A stretch of DNA of 64,000 bases, taken from the NCBI RefSeq assembly GCF_004358695.1, contig NZ_SNAA01000009.1, positions 62,001-126,000 on the forward strand, in the 5' to 3' direction. Under the pieces are notes generated by a model that did no database searches, had not been told where the DNA came from, and was given only the letters and a program-made list of their open reading frames with translations. The DNA is from Palleronia sediminis (lineage in GTDB: Bacteria > Pseudomonadota > Alphaproteobacteria > Rhodobacterales > Rhodobacteraceae). The translations under genes and the position numbers were made by a program. This document shows, piece by piece, positions 1-7,387 of this stretch (positions within the stretch are counted from its first letter, which is position 1; each line of letters starts with the position of its first letter).

Positions 1-163
1 ACCCGTTCGCGAAGGCCTGCCGCGCCTTGCCCGACAGGTCGCCCTCGCCGAAATTCGAGAACTCGAACCCGCCGGCGATGGCCCATTCGCCTTCGGGGGC
101 GGGGCGGGCGAAGACGTTGCCGTCGCTCTCGTCGAAACGGATCGTCCGGGCGAGCTTCATCAT
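1..163 (-). CDS. DUF6505-like protein, N-terminal part (runs off the left edge)
   Basis: Only the first 54 or so codons are in the window. The protein begins MMKLARTIRFDESDGNVF and continues with EWAISGG-like residues (EWAIAGGFEFSNF), which I recall as typical of the small DUF6505 family found in Rhodobacteraceae FDH loci. Two adjacent ATGs are available; the first overlaps the stop of the upstream ligase-like gene (ATGA), so the two are translationally coupled. Function is unknown; position in the mrp/ligase-like operon suggests a role connected with formate dehydrogenase maturation, which is inference from context only. Confidence 0.6.
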   Translation of the reverse strand, partial: MMKLARTIRFDESDGNVFARPAPEGEWAIAGGFEFSNFGEGDLSGKARQAFANG

Positions 164-885
164 GGTCCGGTCTCCAGCATCGCGGTCAGGGGCAGGGCGC
201 GGGTGCCGCTCTCCTGTCTTAGGATGAGCTCCCCCTCCGCGTCCATCCCGACGAAATGGCCGCGATGCGTCGCGCCCGCCACCTGCACCGTGCCGTCCTG
301 TCCCAGTCCGGGCGCGCGGCCGGTCCAGTCGCGGTGGATGCGCGCGCGCTCGCCATCGACCCAGGCGTTGATCCAGACCAGCCCGTGCCGCCCCCAGGCC
401 TCGAGCAGGTCCATCGGGTCGATATCGGCGCAGCCCTCGTCCCAGAGGGTCGTGCGGTCGGGCGCGGCGCCGGGCTCGTCATCGGCCTCGGCAAAGATCG
501 GCACCTCGATCCCCACGGCCAGCCAGTCGATCCCGGCCGCCGGATCGGCATGGGGCGCCATGGCGCGCATGCCCCCGCAGGCCGCCCCGTTCACCAGGAA
601 CCCCGCGGGCCAGTTCAGTTGGAACGCGATCTCCGAGGGCGAGAGCACGCCGAAGGCGTCCGCGAACCCGTTGGCCAGCGCCAGCACCACCGTCAGCGCC
701 TCGCCCAGCGGCGGCTCGGGCGCGAGCAGCATGGCCGCGCGCAGCCGGTCGGGGCGCAGCTCGTGGCAGATGAGCCCCGGATCCTCGCCCGCGGCGCCCG
801 CGCGGGCCGCCGCGCGCATCACGTCGCCCGTGACCGCCCGCCCGCGCAGCAGCGGGGGCAAATGGGGGCGGTCGGGCTCAGACAT
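160..885 (-). CDS. Biotin/lipoate--protein ligase-like protein (probable pseudo-ligase)
   Basis: A 241-aa protein of the BirA/LplA-like family (DUF4444-type C-terminus) that occurs in FDH islands of roseobacters. The central segment NWPAGFLVNGAACGGMRA lines up with the KWPND...GxKxxGI region of biotin and lipoate ligases, but the lysine that contacts the acyl-adenylate is replaced (GAACGG instead of GxKxxG), and no glycine-rich RxSGGG loop is evident. It is therefore doubtful that it ligates biotin or lipoate. The gene starts inside the 3' end of mrp (ATG at 885; an alternative ATG at 891) and its stop overlaps the next gene, so it belongs to one coupled operon. A role in handling an FDH cofactor or Fe-S partner is inference. 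Confidence 0.75.
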   Translation of the reverse strand: MSEPDRPHLPPLLRGRAVTGDVMRAAARAGAAGEDPGLICHELRPDRLRAAMLLAPEPPLGEALTVVLALANGFADAFGVLSPSEIAFQLNWPAGFLVNGAACGGMRAMAPHADPAAGIDWLAVGIEVPIFAEADDEPGAAPDRTTLWDEGCADIDPMDLLEAWGRHGLVWINAWVDGERARIHRDWTGRAPGLGQDGTVQVAGATHRGHFVGMDAEGELILRQESGTRALPLTAMLETGP

Positions 886-1948
886 GGCCATCGGCGATCA
901 GCCGGCGCGCGATGTCGCGAAACGCCTGGGCCTGCGGGCTTTCGGGCTTGCTGGCCACGATGGGCGCGCCGCCATCGCCCGCGCTGCGGATCTCGAGGTC
1001 GAGGGGGATCTCGCCCAGGAACGGCAGGCCCAGCCGCTCGGCATCGGCGCGGGCCCCGCCGTGGCCGAAAATATGCGCCTCGTGCCCGCAATTGGGGCAG
1101 ATATAGGCTGACATGTTCTCGATCATGCCCATCACCTTGACGTTCATCTTGCCGAACATGTCGAGCGCCTTGCGCGCGTCGAGCAGGGCGATGTCCTGCG
1201 GGGTCGACACGACGATGGCGCCCGCCACCTCGGTTTTCTGGGCAAGCGTCATCTGCACGTCGCCCGTGCCGGGCGGCAGATCGACGATCAGCACGTCGAG
1301 CTGGCCCCATTGCACCTGCGCCAGCATCTGCTGCAACGCGCCCATCAGCATCGGCCCGCGCCAGACGACGGCCTCGTCCTCCTTGGTCATGAGCCCGATG
1401 GACATGAGCGTGACGCCGTGGTTGCGCAGCGGCAGGATGGTCTTGCCGTCGGGCGAGGCCGGCCGCCCGGTGATGCCCAGCATCCGCGGCTGCGAGGGGC
1501 CGTAGACATCGGCATCGAGCATCCCGACCTTCTTGCCCTCGGCGGCCAGCGCCACGGCGAGATTGGCGCTGACGGTGGATTTGCCGACGCCGCCCTTGCC
1601 GCTGGCCACCGCGATCACCGCCTTGACCCCCGGCAGCTTTTGCGGGCCGGTCTGCGCGCGGGCCGCGCCCCCGATCTTGAGGTCGGGCGGCGGGCCCTTG
1701 GTGGCATGGGCCGTCATGATGGCCGAGACCTGCCCCTTGCCCGCCAGCGCCTCGAGCCGCTCGACCGCCTCGAGGCGCACCGGCTCCATCGCGGCGGCGT
1801 GCTCGGGCGCCACCTCGAGCACGAAGCGGATGCGCCCCTCGTCGACGGTCAGCGCACGCACGGCGTCGGCGGCGACAAGATCGGTGCCCGTGCCGGGATG
1901 CGTCAGCGCCTTGAGGATATCGAGAACCTCGTCGCGGGTGACGCTCAA
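878..1948 (-). CDS. mrp: Mrp/NBP35 family Fe-S carrier P-loop ATPase
   Basis: A 356-aa Mrp/ApbC protein. An N-terminal MIP18-like (DUF59) domain of about 90 residues is followed by a deviant Walker A motif SGKGGVGKST and by LIVDLPPGTGD. The C-terminal CPNCG (CxxC) pair binds the bridging [4Fe-4S] cluster in the dimer. It acts in the cytoplasm as an Fe-S scaffold/carrier. The start is unusual: the frame has no ATG at the homologous position, and TTG at 1948 overlaps the TGA of the upstream DUF6494 gene (TTGA), which points to coupled initiation. The gene lies beside a 4Fe-4S-rich protein and FDH, which need many clusters, so it probably serves this island in addition to general needs. Confidence 0.93.
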   Translation of the reverse strand: MSVTRDEVLDILKALTHPGTGTDLVAADAVRALTVDEGRIRFVLEVAPEHAAAMEPVRLEAVERLEALAGKGQVSAIMTAHATKGPPPDLKIGGAARAQTGPQKLPGVKAVIAVASGKGGVGKSTVSANLAVALAAEGKKVGMLDADVYGPSQPRMLGITGRPASPDGKTILPLRNHGVTLMSIGLMTKEDEAVVWRGPMLMGALQQMLAQVQWGQLDVLIVDLPPGTGDVQMTLAQKTEVAGAIVVSTPQDIALLDARKALDMFGKMNVKVMGMIENMSAYICPNCGHEAHIFGHGGARADAERLGLPFLGEIPLDLEIRSAGDGGAPIVASKPESPQAQAFRDIARRLIADGHV

Positions 1949-2154
1949 GACTGGGTCTCCGTGCGGATGGTGCCCTCGACCTCGTGCTCGAGATCGAGCC
2001 CCTCGACCGTCAGGCGCACCCGCGCGACCATCGGCCCGTCGGGCAGGGTGCCGGCCTCGCGGGCGCGGGTGACGGCGTTCTCGATTTCCTTCTGCGAGGT
2101 CACGCCGACCTGCTTGAGGAATTTCCGCATCGACATGTTCAGGTCTTCGTCCAT
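1945..2154 (-). CDS. DUF6494 family small protein
   Basis: A 69-aa acidic protein beginning MDEDLNMSMRKFLKQVGV, with an internal helix SQKEIENAVTRAREAG. It matches the small DUF6494 family that travels with mrp in Rhodobacteraceae formate dehydrogenase loci. No signal peptide or cysteine is present, so it should be cytoplasmic and does not bind metal through Cys. It is the first gene of the minus-strand set DUF6494-mrp-ligase-DUF6505 and its stop overlaps the mrp TTG start. The molecular role is unknown. Confidence 0.8.
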   Translation of the reverse strand: MDEDLNMSMRKFLKQVGVTSQKEIENAVTRAREAGTLPDGPMVARVRLTVEGLDLEHEVEGTIRTETQS

Positions 2155-2272
2155 CGTCACGCTCCTTGCAGGCGGGGCCGCGGCGCGCCCTGCGATTGCC
2201 ATTGCCGCCGTTTCGCGGTTTTCTCCCCCAAGACGTGGGCGAGGACAAGCGACAGCGCAAGGAGGCAGGGCG

Positions 2273-3034
2273 ATGCAGGGACCGGTTTCATTCGGGCGCC
2301 GGGTGGCCCGCGCGGCGCTCGTGGCCGCCGCCGCGGCGCTGGCATCCCCCGCCGCGGCGCAGGACGGGCCGCTCGGGATCACGGGCGATGCGGGGCTGCG
2401 CGCGGCGGGGCTGCTCGACTTTCTCGCGCCGCGCTTTGCCCTGAAACACGCGCAGCCCGTCGAGATCGTCGAGGACGGCGCAGCGGTGGCGCTGACGCGC
2501 GACGGCGCCGGGCCGGTCGCGCTGCGCACCGCGGACGGGGCCGCGATCCACGTCGTCACCGCCCCCGATCCCCGCGCCGAGGCGTTCCGCGACTGGCTCC
2601 TGTCGGATATCGGGCAGCGCACGGTCGCCGCCTTCGTGGGGCCGCAGGGCGCGCGGTTCTCGCCGGCGGCGGCCGCCCCCGATGCCGCCCCGGCCGCGCC
2701 GGTAGCGGGCGATGCCGACGAGGGGCTGCGTCTGTCGAAACTGCATTGCGGGCGGTGCCATGTCGTCGATTCCGACAATCCCTTCACTGGCATCGGCTCG
2801 GCGCCGTCCTTTGCCGCGATGCGCAATTTCCCGGACTGGCGCCTGCGGTTCGACAGGTTCTACGACCTCAACCCGCATCCCTATTTCACGCAGGTCGCGG
2901 GCGTCACCGAGCCGTTCGACCGGGCGCCCCATATCGCGCCGGTGACGATGACCCCCGACGAGGTTGCCGCCGTCACGGCCTTTGCCGCCCGGATCGCGCC
3001 CAAGGATCTGGGCGCGCCGGTGGCCTCGCGCTGA
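2273..3034 (+). CDS. Exported c-type cytochrome with a binding-protein-like N-terminal domain
   Basis: A 253-aa protein. It has a Sec signal peptide (hydrophobic run AALVAAAAALASPAAAQ, cleavage after AxA near residue 30). A middle region of about 110 residues resembles the end of a periplasmic solute-binding lobe (AFRDWLLSDIGQRTVAAF is the kind of helix seen in tungstate/molybdate/phosphate-binding proteins). A monohaem cytochrome c segment follows, with C159-G-R-C162-H163. The protein is periplasmic and probably accepts or passes electrons near FDH. It is transcribed divergently from DUF6494 and converges on the 4Fe-4S protein with a 4-bp gap. The binding-protein resemblance is my reading of short motifs; the haem site is seen directly. 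Confidence 0.8.
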   Translation: MQGPVSFGRRVARAALVAAAAALASPAAAQDGPLGITGDAGLRAAGLLDFLAPRFALKHAQPVEIVEDGAAVALTRDGAGPVALRTADGAAIHVVTAPDPRAEAFRDWLLSDIGQRTVAAFVGPQGARFSPAAAAPDAAPAAPVAGDADEGLRLSKLHCGRCHVVDSDNPFTGIGSAPSFAAMRNFPDWRLRFDRFYDLNPHPYFTQVAGVTEPFDRAPHIAPVTMTPDEVAAVTAFAARIAPKDLGAPVASR

Positions 3035-3038
3035 GACG

Positions 3039-5006
3039 CTACTGCTTGTAGTCGTCCGTCGTGCGGGTGCGCGGGCGGTTCCCGGCCGCGAAGGGCGCGG
3101 CATCGGAATGGTACTGCGCCTTGACCCGGCAATCGTCGCACATCTGGATCAGCTTCACGTTGTCCGAGTTGATGAACATCGAATGGCTGGCGAGCTTTTC
3201 GACGATCCGCTCGATGGTCGAGGCCACGCCGAAGGGCGTGCCGCAGGAAATGCACTCGAAGGGCTCTTCCTCGTTCATGATCCGCGGGGCGAGCGCCGCG
3301 TCCGACGGATCGAGCCGCGGATCCAGCGTGATCGCGTCCTCGGGGCAGATGTTGGCGCATAGCCCGCATTGCAGGCAGGCATCCTCGGTAAAGGTCAGCT
3401 GCGGCTTGTCGGGATTGTCGAGCAGCGCCCCCGACGGGCAGAGCGAGACGCAGGACAGGCACAGCGTGCAGGCGTCGCGGTCCACCGCCACCGCGCCATA
3501 GGGCGCGCCAGCGGGCAGGGCGATGGGCGCGGTGCCCTCGGGCGCCAGCGCGCGCACGGCAAGCCGCGTCACGTCGCGGCGTCGGCCCAGCGGCAGGATC
3601 GGTTCGGCGTCGATGGGGTCGGGCGCCCCGGCATAGAGCGCATCCGACAGCGCATCGGGATCGGCGAGGTCGAGCAGCCGCATCCGCCCCGTGCCCAACC
3701 CCGCGCCTTCGGTCAGCGCGTCGACCAGCGCGGCCTGCGCGCCCAGCGTGTCGCGATCCGCGCGCGGGCCCAGCACGATCTCGACCCCGTCGAACCCGCA
3801 GGCAAGCGCGGCCATCGCCTCGGCATGGCCGAAGGCGGCCAGCGACCCGATCTCGAAGGGGATCACCGCGGCGGGCAGGCCGCGCCCCATCCGCGCGGCC
3901 AGCGCGATCATCTCGCGCCCGTGGCCCGCATCGTGCACCAGCAACCGCGCCGCGCGGCCGCCCGCCTCGCGATAGGCCGCGCCGAGCGCGCGGATCTGGC
4001 CCATGATCTCGCCCACCGGCGGGTCGTCATAGGCGATGGCCTGCGACGGGCACACGGCCGAGCACGCCCCGCATCCCGCGCAGATATCGGCATCGACCGT
4101 CACCGCGTCGCCATCGGGCAGGATGGCACCCGTCGGGCAGACGTCGAGGCATCGCGTGCAGCCGGTCTGCCGGGCGCGCGAATGGGCGCAGAGCGACGGC
4201 TCTAGCTCGACGAACAGCGTCTTTTCGAACGTGCCCACCATCTGCGCCGCCTCGAAGACGGCACGGGCCACGGCGCGCGGATCGCCGGGATCGGGACGCA
4301 GGTAGCCCTCGCGCTTTTCATGGGCGGGAAACAGCGGCGTGCCCCCGGTCAGGTCGAGGATGACGTCGCAGGTCGATTTCGCCCCGTCGCGCGGCGCGTC
4401 GAAGCCGAGCGGCCCGCGCCCCTCGGGGCGGGCGGCGCGAAAGCCGTCGATGGCGATCTCGAACCGCCCGAAGGCGCCCGCGGCGCGGCGCAGCCGGCCA
4501 TGGACCACGTCGAACCGCCGCTCGGGGCCGGGCAGGATCTCGGGCAGGTCGGTGACGAGCGCCGTCACCGCCAGCGCATCGGCCAGGTCCTCGGCCGCGG
4601 CCAGCGCCGCCTCGGACGGCCCGATGACGAGGCATACGCCATCCGACACCACGTCGCGCGTCTTGGCCGGCGTGCGGGGCCGCGCGCCCAGCGCCAGCAG
4701 CGCGGCCATCTTGGGCGCGGCGGCCGCGCCCTCGTCCGACCACCCGGCGCGGTCGCGGATGTCGATGCAAAGGGGCGCGGGCACGTCCAGTTCCTCGGCC
4801 AGCGCCTCGAAGGCCGGGGCCTCCTGCCGGCAGGCCACGATCACGTCGGCCTCGGGCGCCGACAGAGCCTCGGCCACGCGCGCGGCCTGGGTCGTGCACA
4901 GCGCCGTGCCGACCTTGGGGCAGGAGTGGCCGGTCGCGCGCGCGATGGCGTCGCGGTCGACGGGCTGGGTGCCGCCGCAATCGCACAGAAGTAACGTGGT
5001 CGGCAT
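3039..5006 (-). CDS. Multi-[4Fe-4S] ferredoxin-type protein of the FDH island
   Basis: A 655-aa cytoplasmic iron-sulfur protein without signal peptide. An N-terminal CDCGG/CPKVG/C cluster-like segment is followed by ferredoxin motifs CTRCLDVCP, CAGCGACSAVCP, CTLCLSCVSLCP and CLQCGLCANICP, and by a C-terminal CISCGTPF...CDDC pair, enough for at least four [4Fe-4S] clusters. The ATG at 5006 has a good AAGGAG site upstream. The gene is divergent from DUF3305, sharing a 91-bp promoter region, which suggests co-regulation with the fdh operon. Homologues are routinely called 4Fe-4S binding protein next to FdhA. A role as electron carrier or in cofactor delivery is inferred. Confidence 0.88.
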   Translation of the reverse strand: MPTTLLLCDCGGTQPVDRDAIARATGHSCPKVGTALCTTQAARVAEALSAPEADVIVACRQEAPAFEALAEELDVPAPLCIDIRDRAGWSDEGAAAAPKMAALLALGARPRTPAKTRDVVSDGVCLVIGPSEAALAAAEDLADALAVTALVTDLPEILPGPERRFDVVHGRLRRAAGAFGRFEIAIDGFRAARPEGRGPLGFDAPRDGAKSTCDVILDLTGGTPLFPAHEKREGYLRPDPGDPRAVARAVFEAAQMVGTFEKTLFVELEPSLCAHSRARQTGCTRCLDVCPTGAILPDGDAVTVDADICAGCGACSAVCPSQAIAYDDPPVGEIMGQIRALGAAYREAGGRAARLLVHDAGHGREMIALAARMGRGLPAAVIPFEIGSLAAFGHAEAMAALACGFDGVEIVLGPRADRDTLGAQAALVDALTEGAGLGTGRMRLLDLADPDALSDALYAGAPDPIDAEPILPLGRRRDVTRLAVRALAPEGTAPIALPAGAPYGAVAVDRDACTLCLSCVSLCPSGALLDNPDKPQLTFTEDACLQCGLCANICPEDAITLDPRLDPSDAALAPRIMNEEEPFECISCGTPFGVASTIERIVEKLASHSMFINSDNVKLIQMCDDCRVKAQYHSDAAPFAAGNRPRTRTTDDYKQ

Positions 5007-5097
5007 CGTGCGGCTCCTTCGCTGGACAAGCCCCCCGGCGCGCTGGCATCCTGAGGGGCCGGCGCGCAGACTAGGCGCAGCGGCAGGGGAGAACAAG

Positions 5098-5673
5098 TTG
5101 ACCCGACCTCACGATCGCGAACGTACCGAAACGCTGCCCGTGGGCGTCGTGCTCAGGCGTGCGCCCGGCGTCACGCGATGGGCCGCCCATAGTTGGCGCG
5201 CGATCGCGGTCCTGCCCGGCGCGGGGCCGGGGCGCTGGACCGAGCTGCGCCGCGAGGGCGAGATCGTCGACTACCACGCCGCGACCGTCCCGCTCGAGCT
5301 GTTCCGCGCGGAAACGGAAAGCTATCTCGTCGCGCTGAACGGGCGGCCACCCTCGGTCTATGCGATCCTGCGCAAGCCCGGCCCCGGCGCCGCGGCCCGC
5401 CCCGAGGTCGTCAAGGTCACGGCCTCGGCCTACGAGGCGCAGGATTACGGCGACAACGGCGAGGATATCGTCGAGCCTGTGCCGATGCCGCCCGGTCTCG
5501 AGGCCTGGATCGGGGATTTCTGCCGCGCCCATCACAAGGACGAGGCTTTCGTGAAACGCCGCCGCCAGCCGCACGAGGACCGCCATGACGAAGGCCGCGG
5601 CGACGCGCGGGTGCGCCAGCCCGCCGACGTCTATCGCGCGCCGGGCATGCTCAGGCGGGGGGGCGACGAATGA
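5098..5673 (+). CDS. DUF3305 family protein
   Basis: A 191-aa soluble protein with the ETLPVGVVLRR start, RWAAHSW, and PPSVYAILR/VKVTASAYEAQDY segments that mark DUF3305. No catalytic motif is obvious. The start is TTG at 5098, 8 bp after an AGGGGAG ribosome-binding site; no ATG lies at the family start. It is the first gene of the fdh operon and overlaps DUF3306 by 4 bp (ATGA). DUF3305 and DUF3306 proteins are found almost only next to periplasmic formate dehydrogenases, so a maturation or regulatory role for that enzyme is likely, but the mechanism is unknown. Confidence 0.88.
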   Translation: MTRPHDRERTETLPVGVVLRRAPGVTRWAAHSWRAIAVLPGAGPGRWTELRREGEIVDYHAATVPLELFRAETESYLVALNGRPPSVYAILRKPGPGAAARPEVVKVTASAYEAQDYGDNGEDIVEPVPMPPGLEAWIGDFCRAHHKDEAFVKRRRQPHEDRHDEGRGDARVRQPADVYRAPGMLRRGGDE

Positions 5674-6326
5674 GCCGGGGCCGCAAGGACGATCCGGGCG
5701 GCGGCGATTTCCTGTCGCGCTGGTCCCAGCGCAAGCGCGCCCGCCCCGAGGCCGAGGCCGAGGCGCCCGACCCGGCCGACGCGCCCGCGCCGCCCGACCC
5801 GGTCGATCACGAGACCGAGGCCGAGACGCTCGAACGGCTGGGCCTGCCCGATCCCGATACGCTTGAGGCGGGCGACGATTTCCGCGCCTTCATGGCGCGC
5901 GCGGTGCCCGAATACCTGCGCCGCCGCGCGCTGAGAAAGCTGTGGGTGTCGAACCCGGTGCTCGCCAATCTCGACGGGCTGAACGATTACGACACCGATT
6001 TCACCGGCGGATCGGTCCCCACCGGCACCCTCAAGACGGCCTATACCGTGGGCAAGGGGATCTTTGCGCGCGTGGTCGAGGCGGCCGGTCCCGACGATGA
6101 TGCGGCCCCCGATGCCGACACCCCCGAGCGGGTCGCCGATGCGGGCCGCGACGCTCTGCCGCGGGACACGATGCCGCCCAATCCGGTCCGGCTCGGCCCC
6201 GCGCCCGCGGCGCCCGAGACCGCCCCTGAGCCGGTCGAAATTGCTGCGGCCAACCCCGCCGAAACCCCCGAGGATTCCCCGCCCGCGCCGCGCCGCCGCA
6301 TGAGATTCGACTTCGACGCGGAGTGA
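5670..6326 (+). CDS. DUF3306 family protein
   Basis: A 218-aa protein starting with the family hallmark FLSRWSQRKR. A long acidic Pro/Ala-rich linker (residues about 28-55) follows, then a conserved core with RRRALRKLWVSNPVLANLDGLNDYDTDF. The C-terminal third is again low-complexity and ends in RRRMRFDFD. No transmembrane segment or signal is seen. The gene is coupled to DUF3305 through an ATGA overlap. The LRKLWVSNP...LNDYDTDF core identifies it firmly; its biochemical role in the FDH island is not established. Confidence 0.9.
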   Translation: MSRGRKDDPGGGDFLSRWSQRKRARPEAEAEAPDPADAPAPPDPVDHETEAETLERLGLPDPDTLEAGDDFRAFMARAVPEYLRRRALRKLWVSNPVLANLDGLNDYDTDFTGGSVPTGTLKTAYTVGKGIFARVVEAAGPDDDAAPDADTPERVADAGRDALPRDTMPPNPVRLGPAPAAPETAPEPVEIAAANPAETPEDSPPAPRRRMRFDFDAE

Positions 6327-6455
6327 AAACCTGAGCAATTTCATCGGGTAACGGGACGCAAAAGTGACGACGATTTGACTTGATCGCCGGCAAGCTCCGA
6401 CGCCATATGATTGGATGCAATGGTGTGCGATACGCGTGAGGAGGCGACGGTCGAC

Positions 6456-7073
6456 GTGCAAACAGAGCCCATGACACCGGAAATCGGCGAAGAGGACGCG
6501 CTGCGCGCGGATCTCTACGACTTCCTGTCGGCGCTGCTCTCGCGGCCGCCGCGGGCCGATCTGCTGGCGCGCACCCGTGCGCTGTCGGGCGACGAGACGC
6601 CGCTGGGCCAGGCCTTTGCGACGCTGGCCAAGCTGGCCGGGCAGGCGACCGAGGCCTCGGTCGAGCGCGAGTTCAACCGCCTCTTCATCGGCGTCGGCCG
6701 GGGCGAGCTGCTGCCCTATGCCAGCTACTACATGACCGGGTTCCTCAACGAAAAGCCGCTGGCCGCGCTGCGCCAAGACATGGCGCGCCGCCGGATCGCG
6801 CGGGCGCCCAACGTGTTCGAGCCCGAGGACAACATGGCCAGCCTGTGCGAAAGCATGGCGGGGCTGATCCGCGGGCGGTTCGGCGCGGTGGCGTCGCTGC
6901 CCGACCAGCGGGCGTTCTTCAACCGCCACCTCGCCCCCTGGGCCGCGCATTTCTTTACCGATCTCGAGGGCGCGAAGACCTCGGTATTCTATGCCCCGGT
7001 CGGCGTGATCGGCCGGATCTTCATGGGAATCGAACGCGATGCGTTCCGAATGATCGGCGAGAGCGGCACATGA
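6456..7073 (+). CDS. TorD-family molecular chaperone for formate dehydrogenase
   Basis: An all-helical TorD/DmsD-like chaperone of about 205 aa, with LRADLYDFLSALL, EREFNRLFIGVGRGELLPYAS and the middle-region FEPEDNMASLCE motif. The family binds Tat leader peptides and holds the apo-molybdoenzyme until its cofactor is inserted. The start is uncertain: the frame is open from a TTG at 6411 and an ATG at 6420, but neither has a Shine-Dalgarno, whereas GTG 6456 lies 11 bp after AGGAGG (6439-6444) and gives a normal N-terminus; ATG 6471 is also possible. The gene sits just before the Tat protein and the catalytic subunit, as expected for a dedicated chaperone. Confidence 0.88.
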   Translation: MQTEPMTPEIGEEDALRADLYDFLSALLSRPPRADLLARTRALSGDETPLGQAFATLAKLAGQATEASVEREFNRLFIGVGRGELLPYASYYMTGFLNEKPLAALRQDMARRRIARAPNVFEPEDNMASLCESMAGLIRGRFGAVASLPDQRAFFNRHLAPWAAHFFTDLEGAKTSVFYAPVGVIGRIFMGIERDAFRMIGESGT

Positions 7074-7120
7074 CCCGCCCCGCCGCGACGAAAACCACTC
7101 ACCGCACGAAGGAGGAGAGG

Positions 7121-7327
7121 ATGAGAAAGATCACCACGCCGGCAGAGGCCGGGACCGATACGGGGCGCCGCGGCTTTCTCAAGCTCGCCATCGCCGCCGC
7201 GCCCGCCGCGGCCGTGACCGCCGCGGGCGGCCAGGCCGCCGCCGCCACCGCCGAGACGGAAACCGCCGGCTCGGGGCTGCGCAAGACCGCGCATACCAAG
7301 GCTTATTGGGACAGCGCGCGCTTTTGA
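7121..7327 (+). CDS. Small Tat-signal protein of formate dehydrogenase loci
   Basis: A 68-aa protein with a twin-arginine motif (GRRGFLKLAIAAAPA) and, after the alanine-rich segment, the conserved tail RKTAHTKAYWDSARF. It corresponds to the formate-dehydrogenase-region Tat target family (TIGR02811-type). The start at 7121 is fixed by a strong AAGGAGGAGAGG site; an in-frame ATG at 7070 that overlaps the torD stop lacks one. It is proposed to act at the Tat translocon or as a small exported subunit of the FDH complex. The length is typical and the gene lies directly upstream of fdhA. Confidence 0.88.
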   Translation: MRKITTPAEAGTDTGRRGFLKLAIAAAPAAAVTAAGGQAAAATAETETAGSGLRKTAHTKAYWDSARF

Positions 7328-7387
7328 GGCGCGGGCCGACCGAACCACGTTCCAAGCGGCCCCTCGCGGCCAGCCAGGGAGGATAAG

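Noticed and set aside
6375-6411. Promoter TTGACT/TTGATC with TATGAT before the torD-like gene
   Set aside because: Spacers of 25 or 20 bp are too long for a sound sigma-70 promoter; the gene is close enough to DUF3306 to be read from the upstream promoter.
7070-7120. Earlier start for the small Tat protein overlapping the torD stop
   Set aside because: A strong AAGGAGGAGAGG directly precedes ATG 7121 and the shorter protein has the normal Tat leader length.
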